Of a stretch of 44,654 nt of DNA, positions 8,521-17,200 are shown in pieces. Position 1 is the first letter of the stretch. Every line of letters starts with the position of its first letter. A program made the position numbers and the translations under genes. This stretch comes from an uncultured Bacteroidota bacterium. GTDB lineage: Bacteria > Bacteroidota > Bacteroidia > Chitinophagales > Chitinophagaceae. A model generated the notes under the pieces. That model had not been told where the DNA came from. It saw nothing but the letters and a program-made list of their open reading frames with translations, and made no database searches. The stretch is taken from NCBI GenBank assembly GCA_903854725.1, contig CAINWZ010000004.1:1-44654 (forward strand), written 5' to 3'.

Positions 8521-10512
8521 TTAATAAGAAAGCAGTTTTTGCATCATTTCTTCCAGCCTGCTATTGGCTAAATATTGTTTTTCCAAAACGGCATTAAAAG
8601 GAATAGGTGTGTCCAATGAAGCACAGCGCATAACAGGTGCATCTAAATATTCAAAGCAGTGCTCTGCAATCCATGCACTAATTTCTCCGCCAATACCACC
8701 GGTTAAATTATCCTCATGTAGTATCATTACTTTTCCCGTAGCCTTCACTATTTTTTCGATGGCTTCGTAATCCAATGGAGACAATGTTCTTAGATCTAAA
8801 ATAGAAATGGAAGCCTCGCTATGTGCTGCTTGATATTGCTTCGCCCAATGCACGCCCATGCCATAAGTAATAATACAAGCATCTTCCCCTTCACTTATTA
8901 AAGCTGCTTTGCCAATAGGTATTTGATAGTATTCATCAGGCACTTCTTCTTCAATACTTCGATACATTACTTTATGTTCAAAATAAAGTACGGGATTAGG
9001 ATCGGCTAATGCCGCAATCAATAATCCTTTGGCATCAATAGGATTTGATGGATATACTACTTTTAATCCTGGCACATGTGTAAACCAAGCTTCATTTGAT
9101 TGTGAATGAAAAGGACCAGCGCCCACACCCGCACCTGTTGGCATACGAATAACCACATCCGCATTTTGCCCCCATCTATAATTTATTTTCGCTAAATTAT
9201 TTACAATTTGATTAAAGCCCACCGTTACAAAATCGGCAAACTGCATTTCCATCACCGACTTTATTCCTTCCAAACTTAATCCCAAAGCAGCACCCACAAT
9301 AGCACTTTCGCAAATAGGTGTATTACGCACGCGTTGCTTTCCAAATTGTTGTACAAAACCTTCCGTCACCTTAAAGGCACCGCCATATTCTGCAATGTCT
9401 TGTCCCATAATAATTAATTCGGGATACAATACCATTGATTGTTTCAGCGCTTCACTGATGGCTTCTATAAAACGTTTCTTTGTACGTATTGGATTATTTA
9501 AATTTTTAAATTCAGTTATTGTATGGGGAATAGCTGGCGCAAACAAATCGGCAACTTCTTCTTGCACAGAAGGCTCCCATGTCTCTGGTTCCATGGCAAT
9601 TTTTAAATCAGCTTCTATTGATTGCTTGATATCATTTCTAATTGTAGCAATTTCCATTTCGGTAATCACTTTCTCCTTCACTAAATATTGTTCGTAATTT
9701 TTTACAGGATCTTTTCTGGACCAAGTTTCCATGAGTTCTTTCGGAACATATTTTACACCACTCGCTTCTTCATGCCCACGCATTCTAAAAGTGGTACACT
9801 CAACTAAGTAAGGACGTTGATTGTTGATACAATAATCACGCACGCCTTTGATAGTGTCATATACTTCTAAAATATTATTACCATCTATACGAATACCATC
9901 TATCCCATACCCTTTTGCACGATCTACTAAATAATCACATTTATATTGTTCATTGGTTGGAGTGCTTAATCCGTATCCATTATTTTCAATAATAAAAATA
10001 ACAGGCAGTCCCCAAACTGCAGCCACATTCAAGGCTTCATGAAAATCGCCTTCGCTGGTTCCGCCGTCTCCTGTAAAGGCTAAAGTAGCTTTGAGTTGTC
10101 CCCTTTGTTGATAGGCTAAAGCAACGCCATCTGCAATAGCTAATTGAGGGCCTAAATGTGAAATCATGCCGCAAACATGATGTGCTTTACTACCAAAATG
10201 AAAACTACGCTCACGCGCTTTACTGTAGCCGCTTTTATATCCCTGCCATTGTTTAAACAAATCAATTAAAGGCATATTGCGTGCAGTAAATACCCCCAAG
10301 TTTCTATGCAAAGGCATGATCCATTCAGAATGATCCATAGCCAAGGTAGTCCCCACCGCTATGGCTTCTTGACCAATACCACTAAACCACTTACTAATTT
10401 TTCCTTGACGAAGTAAAAGCAACATTTTGTCTTCTATCATTCTTGGCAATAGCAAAGAACGATATAGATGTACGAGCTGTTCATTAGATAATTTACCCCG
10501 CTTAAACTCCAT
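8521..10512 (-). CDS. 2-oxoacid dehydrogenase E1, fused alpha and beta subunits
   Basis: A 663-residue thiamine-diphosphate enzyme that decarboxylates a 2-oxoacid and acylates the lipoyl group of an E2. Residues 1 to about 325 are the alpha subunit, with the ThDP motif running from GDG (148-150) to NN (177-178) and the phosphorylation-loop-like FRMRGHEEAS. Residues from about 345 are the beta subunit (KKRFIEAISEAL, IMGQDIAEYGG, IRMPTGAGVGAGPFHSQS). Most bacteria encode alpha and beta separately, but fused forms are common in Bacteroidota. The substrate is probably branched-chain 2-oxoacids or pyruvate and cannot be settled here. No E2 or E3 gene is nearby. It converges on the dipeptidase gene with a 7-nt gap. 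Confidence 0.93.
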   Translation of the reverse strand: MEFKRGKLSNEQLVHLYRSLLLPRMIEDKMLLLLRQGKISKWFSGIGQEAIAVGTTLAMDHSEWIMPLHRNLGVFTARNMPLIDLFKQWQGYKSGYSKARERSFHFGSKAHHVCGMISHLGPQLAIADGVALAYQQRGQLKATLAFTGDGGTSEGDFHEALNVAAVWGLPVIFIIENNGYGLSTPTNEQYKCDYLVDRAKGYGIDGIRIDGNNILEVYDTIKGVRDYCINNQRPYLVECTTFRMRGHEEASGVKYVPKELMETWSRKDPVKNYEQYLVKEKVITEMEIATIRNDIKQSIEADLKIAMEPETWEPSVQEEVADLFAPAIPHTITEFKNLNNPIRTKKRFIEAISEALKQSMVLYPELIIMGQDIAEYGGAFKVTEGFVQQFGKQRVRNTPICESAIVGAALGLSLEGIKSVMEMQFADFVTVGFNQIVNNLAKINYRWGQNADVVIRMPTGAGVGAGPFHSQSNEAWFTHVPGLKVVYPSNPIDAKGLLIAALADPNPVLYFEHKVMYRSIEEEVPDEYYQIPIGKAALISEGEDACIITYGMGVHWAKQYQAAHSEASISILDLRTLSPLDYEAIEKIVKATGKVMILHEDNLTGGIGGEISAWIAEHCFEYLDAPVMRCASLDTPIPFNAVLEKQYLANSRLEEMMQKLLSY

Positions 10513-10545
10513 TATAATTTTTATTTAAAGGGATAAATATGCTCA

Positions 10546-11313
10546 CTAGTCTCTTGAGTTTAATTTGCTCAACAATTTTAATATTTCTAAGTACAACCAA
10601 ACCAGCGTTACTAATAATCCAAAAGCACCATACCATTCCATATACTTTGGCGCTCCCATTTCGGCCGCTTTTTCGATGGCATCAAAATCTAATAATAAAT
10701 TCAATGCAGCTATTCCAACAATAAATAAACTAATACCGATACTTAAAGGAGAGCTATCAAAAGCAAACCCCATATTCACCCCAAATAAACCTAGTATCCA
10801 TACAATTAAATAAAACAAACCAATACCCATTGTCGCAGACATAATAATAGAACGCAAGCGATTCGTTACACTGATGATTCTAAAATTATACAACAAGAAC
10901 ATAGCAAGTGCAACGCCTAATGTTAAACCCACAGCATGTAATACAATATTGGGATAGCTTTTTTGAAACATTGCATTAAAGAAAGCACTTATGCCTCCAA
11001 TAAATAATCCTTCTAATATTCCATAAGCAGGAGCAATATACCCAGCCCATTGAGGCTTAAACATCATTACCAAGGCTACCACAAATCCGCCAATGGCACC
11101 CACTAACATATAAGTAGTAGCAGAACTTATATTTCCTTCCGCATATAAATTCCATTCATACATAGCAGCAGCAGTGACCATTAATAATAAGAAACCAAAT
11201 TTATTAATGGTGCCCCTAATACTCATCACGCCAAAAGACTGTGCAGTACTATGCAAGCTTTTATCAAATATTTTTTCAGTAAGGGTTGGGTTCCCAGATT
11301 TGAAGATGGCCAT
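10546..11313 (-). CDS. Bax inhibitor-1/YccA family membrane protein
   Basis: A 255-residue integral membrane protein with about seven hydrophobic helices after a polar N-terminus of about 38 residues. It matches the Bax-inhibitor-1/YccA-like group: MFKPQWAGYIAPAYGILEGL in the middle and the acidic LLLDFDAIEKAAEMGAPKYMEWY segment before the last helix are characteristic. Relatives include calcium-leak channels and FtsH-interacting proteins; the function here is unknown. It lies 33 nt upstream of the E1 fusion on the same strand, so the two may be cotranscribed, although no functional link is obvious. No clear -7 box was seen upstream. Confidence 0.88.
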   Translation of the reverse strand: MAIFKSGNPTLTEKIFDKSLHSTAQSFGVMSIRGTINKFGFLLLMVTAAAMYEWNLYAEGNISSATTYMLVGAIGGFVVALVMMFKPQWAGYIAPAYGILEGLFIGGISAFFNAMFQKSYPNIVLHAVGLTLGVALAMFLLYNFRIISVTNRLRSIIMSATMGIGLFYLIVWILGLFGVNMGFAFDSSPLSIGISLFIVGIAALNLLLDFDAIEKAAEMGAPKYMEWYGAFGLLVTLVWLYLEILKLLSKLNSRD

Positions 11314-11378
11314 AATTTTGTTTTTATTTTTCTATTATAAAAATACTAAATACTTTGAATGATTGTCTAAAAAAAAGG

Positions 11379-12185
11379 TTAATTCAAGGCGTTTTTTAAG
11401 CCTGGATAACGGGTAATTTTTTGGAACTGATATTGTGGGCGCTTTTTTAACAACCCAATCATTTTTTCTAATTTAATGGAATCTGCTGGTGCAGCAAACA
11501 TATGGTCGTGCATTAAAATTACAAGGTGGTTTTTTGTTTTAGTTTGATTGTAAGCAAAAAGGCTATCAACCAACACCGCTATGGCTTCTGGGCTTTGCAC
11601 TGGCTTACCGTATTTATTAAATCGCCACTCCATATCCCATCCAATCACATCCCATCCCAAACTATCCATTTTATGTGTCAAAGGTTGCACTAACCAGCTT
11701 GCTTTTTTTGCCAGCTTCGTATCCCAAGCATTATTGCCTGGCAGTCTTACTAAATTATTAGTAGGCCCCAAAATGTCTTTCCCTTTTAAAAAGTCCAAAA
11801 GGGCTGAATCTGGATGCTGATAAAACCATAAGTACCTGCCATAAGAATGGGAATAACTATGGTTACTTATTGAAAATAAATCATCCTTTGCTTTAATTTC
11901 GTCATATAGCCTACGGCCTTTCATATTTCTAGATTGATGTAGCCCAATTTCAAAAAAAGAAGCGGCTACTTTTTCCCTAGAACATATTGTAATACAGTTA
12001 GCTGTGCCATTAATAGGGCCATCATCAAATGTTAAATAAATGTATTTTGTAGTACTATCAACGCTGTGGTATTGTGCTATTGAAGAGGGCCTAGCATAGG
12101 CATAGTTCTTTACTGCCATTGCCTTAGAGGGCGGGAATTGAACGAAAAACAGACTCAAGAGGTAAAAAAGAGGCCCAGTAAGCAT
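11379..12185 (-). CDS. Secreted polysaccharide deacetylase-like protein (NodB domain)
   Basis: A 268-residue carbohydrate esterase family 4-like protein. The N-terminus (GPLFYLLSLFFVQFPPSKAMA) looks like a signal peptide. NodB motif 1 is TFDDGP at 52-57, and motif 2 is HSYSH at 109-113, supplying metal ligands. Motif 3 is RLPGNN, where the family usually has RPPxG. A late LVILMHDH segment corresponds to the last motif. Such enzymes remove N- or O-acetyl groups from peptidoglycan or other glycans outside the cytoplasm. The segment after motif 1 is unusually Cys-containing (CITIC), and the motif 3 change makes the substrate uncertain. It has its own promoter box, facing that of korA. Confidence 0.85.
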   Translation of the reverse strand: MLTGPLFYLLSLFFVQFPPSKAMAVKNYAYARPSSIAQYHSVDSTTKYIYLTFDDGPINGTANCITICSREKVAASFFEIGLHQSRNMKGRRLYDEIKAKDDLFSISNHSYSHSYGRYLWFYQHPDSALLDFLKGKDILGPTNNLVRLPGNNAWDTKLAKKASWLVQPLTHKMDSLGWDVIGWDMEWRFNKYGKPVQSPEAIAVLVDSLFAYNQTKTKNHLVILMHDHMFAAPADSIKLEKMIGLLKKRPQYQFQKITRYPGLKNALN

Positions 12186-12206
12186 AAAATCAACACATTA
12201 AGGCCG

Positions 12207-12214
12207 CAAAGTTA
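12207..12214 (-). promoter_or_regulatory. -7 box (TAACTTTG) of the polysaccharide deacetylase gene
   Basis: CAAAGTTA on the plus strand reads TAACTTTG on the minus strand, a perfect TAnnTTTG match 21 nt upstream of the start codon. It is divergent from the korA box at 12272-12279. Confidence 0.55.
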
Positions 12215-12271
12215 GACAAGAAAAGTATAAAAAAAATTATAAAAAGTTAAGGTTTTAGGCCCCCGGATTTG

Positions 12272-12279
12272 TACCTTCG
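12272..12279 (+). promoter_or_regulatory. Probable -7 box (TACCTTCG) of korA
   Basis: A 7/8 match to TAnnTTTG, 19 nt before the korA ATG at 12299. The box lies inside the longer TTG-initiated frame, which argues for the ATG start. Confidence 0.5.
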
Positions 12280-12298
12280 TGCTCCAATAAAATGCAAT

Positions 12299-14143
12299 AT
12301 GCAAAAAGAAGTTGTTTTACAGGATGTAGTCATAAAATTCGCTGGTGATAGCGGTGATGGTATGCAATTGACAGGTCAGCAATTTACCAACAATACAGCC
12401 TTATTAGGTATCGATTTAGCTACATTTCCAGATTTCCCTGCGGAGATCAGAGCTCCATTAGGAACCCTACCTGGAGTAAGTGGATTCCAAATTCATTTTA
12501 GTTCTAACAGAGTATATACTCCTGGAGATATTTGTGACGTATTGGTTGCGATGAATGCCGCTGCTTTAAAAGTGAATTTAAAAAGCTTGAAAAAGGGCGG
12601 AAAAATTATTGCAAACATTGAAGGATTTGATACAAAAAATTTACGTTTAGCGGCTTATGCTGAAGGCATTAATCCATTAGAAGATGGTAGCTTAGATGGA
12701 TATGATTTAACAAAAGTAGACGTAACCAAATTAACACGTGAGGCGCTGAAAGCTTATACAGACTTAGGTATTAAGGAAAGAGATCGTGCAAAGAACATGT
12801 TTGTATTGGGTATGATTTACTGGTTATACAACAGAAATTTAGATACTACCATTGATTACTTAAAAGATAAATTCAAAAAGAAAGAATCTATTTTAAATAG
12901 TAATGTTGATGTTTTAAAAGCGGGTTATTTCTATGGTGAAACTGCTGAGCTTTTTACTTCTAGATACAAGGTAGAAAAATCAAAAATGGATCCGGGTACT
13001 TATAGAAGTATCATGGGTAACCAAGCTTTATCTATGGGTTTAATTGCGGGTTCTCAAAAAAGTGGACTTCCTATATTTTTAGGTACTTACCCTATTACAC
13101 CTGCTACTGATATTTTACATGAATTAAGCAAGTATAAAAACTTTGGTGTAAAAACTTTCCAAGCAGAGGATGAAATTGCTGGTATTAGTGCAGCTATTGG
13201 TGCAAGCTATGGTGGCGCTATAGGTATGACTTCTACTTCAGGACCTGGAATGGCTTTAAAAACAGAAGCGATGGGTCTTGCAATGATGCTGGAAATTCCT
13301 TTGGTGATTATCAATATCCAAAGAGGCGGCCCTTCAACAGGTTTGCCTACCAAAACAGAGCAAAGCGATTTAATGCAAGCTTATTATGGTCGTAACGGAG
13401 AAGCCCCTATTCCAATTATTGCCGCTTCTACGCCAAGTGATTGTTTTTTCATGGCATTCGAAGCTATTCGAATTGCGATTCAACATATGACTCCGGTTAT
13501 TTTATTAAGTGATGGATATATTGCGAATGGTGCAGAGCCTTGGAAATTCCCTTCTGCAAGTAGCTTGCCTACCATTGAAGTTACTTTCAAGAAAACATTA
13601 GACGAAGGGGAAGAAAAATTCCTTCCTTATAAGAGAAATGAAAAATTAGCAAGACCATGGGCTATTCCTGGAACACCTGGTTTAGAACATAGAATTGGTG
13701 GATTAGAAAAACAAGCAGAAACAGGAAACGTAAGCTATGATTCTGAGAACCACGAATTCATGGTAAAGTCTAGAGAAGCTAAGGTTGAAAAAATTGCAGA
13801 TTACATTCCTTTACAAACCATTGATTCTGGTGCTGAGAAAGGAAAAGTATTGATATTAGGATGGGGTTCAACTTATGGAACCATTAAGAGTGCCGCATTA
13901 CACTTACAAAGTCAAGGCAAGCAAGTAAGCCATGCTCATATTAAGTACATGCGTCCTTTCCCTAAAAATTTAGGCGATATCTTAAAGAATTTTGAAACAG
14001 TGGTGATTCCAGAAATTAACAACGGACAATTAATTAAAATTATTCGTGATAAATATTTTGTGGACGCTAAAGGATATAATAAAATAATGGGCGTTCCTAT
14101 TACTAAGCAAGAGTTAGTAACGGCAGTAGAACAATATTTATAA
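12299..14143 (+). CDS. korA: 2-oxoacid:ferredoxin oxidoreductase, fused gamma-alpha subunit
   Basis: A 614-residue fused gamma-alpha subunit of 2-oxoglutarate (or another 2-oxoacid) ferredoxin oxidoreductase, which oxidatively decarboxylates a 2-oxoacid to acyl-CoA with ferredoxin as acceptor. The gamma domain is N-terminal (FAGDSGDGMQLTGQQF at about 13-28). The alpha/pyrimidine domain follows (GNQALSMGLIAG, TYPITPATDILHEL, FQAEDEIAGISAAIGASYGG, TSTSGPGMALK). ATG at 12299 is chosen over an in-frame TTG at 12269 because the promoter box lies between them. The catalytic beta subunit (korB), normally adjacent, does not follow: a terminator and a convergent gene come next. Confidence 0.93.
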   Translation: MQKEVVLQDVVIKFAGDSGDGMQLTGQQFTNNTALLGIDLATFPDFPAEIRAPLGTLPGVSGFQIHFSSNRVYTPGDICDVLVAMNAAALKVNLKSLKKGGKIIANIEGFDTKNLRLAAYAEGINPLEDGSLDGYDLTKVDVTKLTREALKAYTDLGIKERDRAKNMFVLGMIYWLYNRNLDTTIDYLKDKFKKKESILNSNVDVLKAGYFYGETAELFTSRYKVEKSKMDPGTYRSIMGNQALSMGLIAGSQKSGLPIFLGTYPITPATDILHELSKYKNFGVKTFQAEDEIAGISAAIGASYGGAIGMTSTSGPGMALKTEAMGLAMMLEIPLVIINIQRGGPSTGLPTKTEQSDLMQAYYGRNGEAPIPIIAASTPSDCFFMAFEAIRIAIQHMTPVILLSDGYIANGAEPWKFPSASSLPTIEVTFKKTLDEGEEKFLPYKRNEKLARPWAIPGTPGLEHRIGGLEKQAETGNVSYDSENHEFMVKSREAKVEKIADYIPLQTIDSGAEKGKVLILGWGSTYGTIKSAALHLQSQGKQVSHAHIKYMRPFPKNLGDILKNFETVVIPEINNGQLIKIIRDKYFVDAKGYNKIMGVPITKQELVTAVEQYL

Positions 14144-14160
14144 AAAAATTAATCTTATAT

Positions 14161-14196
14161 AAAAAAAGCGTCCCGATTTATCGGGGCGCTTTTTTT
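14161..14196. terminator. Bidirectional intrinsic terminator
   Basis: A7, then AGCGTCCCGAT-TT-ATCGGGGCGCT (one G-T pair), then T7. It lies between the convergent korA and the T9SS cargo gene and has a poly-T run in both directions, so it should stop both transcripts. Confidence 0.9.
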
Positions 14197-14220
14197 ATTG
14201 CTGTCAACAACGTCTTTAGA

Positions 14221-17200
14221 TTACAACTTGATCATTTTAAATTGATAAGCAACCTTCCCATCATCAGAGCTTACTTTGACAAGATAAATACCGCCTGCAA
14301 TAGAAGCTAAATTAATTCGAGTCCCTGGATACAGTCCATTTCTAGATGCGACTTTTGTTCCAGATGCTAACTCAAACACATCTATGTTTAATTTTTGAAA
14401 CCCTTTAATAGAGAAATCAAAGTTTAAATAATTCGTAAATGGATTAGGCGTTAATTTTAAAAATTCATTACTACTTAGTTCAAGTATGTTAGTAACTAAA
14501 TAATAATAAGTAGTACTCATAGCACTTGTGCATCCATTTACTATACTCTTTAAAGAGTAGTTACCTGGAGTTGATGGTTTAAACTTAAGCAAAGTGTCTG
14601 TAATTAATGCACCCTCTTTATACCATCTATTCCCAACACTTGCAGAAGAAACTAAATTACCAGCTGAATCTCTACTAATTAGCGGTATTCCTGGTATACT
14701 AAATACTGTGAAATTAAATTTATCAGAACTAGATTTACATCCATACGTGTTTACACTTAGCACTTGATAACTATCTTGTTTTTTTACAATAAAGGAATTG
14801 GCTTCTACATTTTTAATTGTCCCAGAAGTAGAATTCCAATAATTCTTATTACTATTACTTACACTTAATTTTAGACTATCCCCATCACAAACACTATTAG
14901 TAACACTTGCGGATGTAATTATCGGTTTAACAATAAATGAATTAGGAATCGTATCTAAAATAGAATTATTAATAACGCAACCATAAGCATTATAAGTGCT
15001 TAAACTTATTTTATCAGATTTTTTTATTGTTATAATAGAATCTTTTAAAATTTTATTTACAGTATCATTAATAATCCAATATCTATTTACCATGCTATTT
15101 GTGGAGACTTTTATAGTATCCATAGTTTCTGCACAATTTGGTAATTTAATAGTGGGCACACTTGGACACTCAGTAATTTGAGCCCCAGATCTTCTATAAT
15201 TACCCTGAAATGTCCCCCAGATTGGCTTTGTCACTACTGGGACAGGTTCTATTAAATAATAAGGGATTTGGGTATTTTTATACTTTAAAAGTGAATATTC
15301 TAAATCATGAGACATTGGTATCTGATAGCTTCCTGCCATACTTTTAGCGCTTGAAAAGCTACTTAACATTTTAAAATCCGGAGAAACTGATAGGCTTGTA
15401 TTAATTGAACTTGTTGTTGGATTATCATAAATAGCAAAATACTTACCTGACTCATTACCTACATATAACATATTATTTATGTATAAAATATTTGCAGAAA
15501 TAGGCGAGTTGTCATTATACTGCCAAAGCACTTGTTTATTTGAATCTAAAGAAATCAAATTTCCACTTTTTGTAGCAAAAATAATTGACCCATAATCACT
15601 AATAACTGGAGTAGCAGTAATTGCCCCTTTTGTACTATATACCCATTTTATAGTACCATTTGTTGGGTCAATTTTATAGAATTTGCCGGCGTTAGTACCT
15701 ACATAAAGATTACCATTTGCATCAATTACAGGCGAACATTCAACAGAGTCAGTTAGTGATACAGACCACAACTTCTCAACTTTGCCATCGGCATTTAGCT
15801 TTAACTTAATTAGGTTTCCTGCGTTAGTGCCAAAATATAAATTATGGTTTAAATCTGCAGCACCAGATTTAGAAACAGTTTCACCTAATTGATATTGCCA
15901 CTTCGCATTTGTTAAAACAGAATCTGATCTTATATCAAACCCATACAAAGTTCCATTTTGGGATATAAATACTAATTTTCTATCCCCTGTTATGACTGCA
16001 GAAGTATTAATTGGCGCATCACAAAAATATGACCAAACTACCTTTCCTGTTTTATAATCAATAGCAAAAAAGTTTTTATTTGAAACGCCAACATAAATTC
16101 TATTAAATAAAGAATCAATTGTTGGAGTCACTTTTGTAAGACCACCTAAAGGTATTGTTGACCAAAGTGGAACTCCTGATTTATTAAACCCGTTCAAAGT
16201 ACTACCGGATGTGATAAAAATAGAAGAATCTGTCGAAACAGAAGGTGTAGTAAAAATTTTAGATCCTACAATTAATTGCAAGGTTGTATTTCCAGATCTA
16301 TCTAATTTAGAAATTGACGCTCCATTAATTGGGTCAAAAGTAGTATCTGCTGTAAATATAGAATTAGCACTCAAGGCAGTGATACCACCTAAAATACCTC
16401 CTTGAAAAGTTTTTTGAAAAGAAGTAATATTCACAAAAGTTGAAGAACTATCCTTATCGCCATCGTTATCTGTTAAAACTAATTTTACTTGGGTGGTTCC
16501 TTGTGGATAAAAATAATTAAATAAAGAATCTTTTTTATTCATCAAACTGTCATTGATATACCATTTATAGTCAACTATTGAACCATCTAAGTCCTTACTA
16601 CCTGATGCAGTAAAAGAGGTTTTAATTAAATTATATTCGCCACTGTTTGCAAATGTTTTTGATTGCAATTTAAGTGAAATAGGCTTTGTATTGAAAGGAA
16701 TTCCATAAATAGAATTACTAAAATCACTTTCTATATTATTTGTATTTCCAACAACTATTCTATAATAATATTTTAAATTTAAAATAAGTTTAGAAGTATC
16801 AATATATGATCTTATATCTTTGCTTATAGAATCTAATAATTTAACTGGATTATTTGTAGTATCTCTGTATATCTTAAAATATTTTACATTAGAAGTGTTC
16901 TTAATTGACCAGCTAATTGTGTCCACCTTATTGCCCGCCTTTACAGCTGAAATGATAGGAGGAATAAGAAATGTTTGAAATCTATTAAAATTAGACCAGC
17001 TACTATAATGAACTGTATCCTGCGTCTGAACCCTCCAATAATAATTTTTGTTCTCTGCAAGGCCTACTTTTGTATAACTAGTATCAGATACAATTTGTTC
17101 ATTAACATTAGAAACAAAAAGCGAATCTTGGCTATATTGTAATTTATAAGATAATGCATTAGAAATTTTAGACCAAATAAACTTACAAATAGTATCCGAT

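Noticed and set aside
12269..12298. TTG start for korA
   Set aside because: The probable -7 box (12272-12279) lies inside it, and the ATG at 12299 matches family length.
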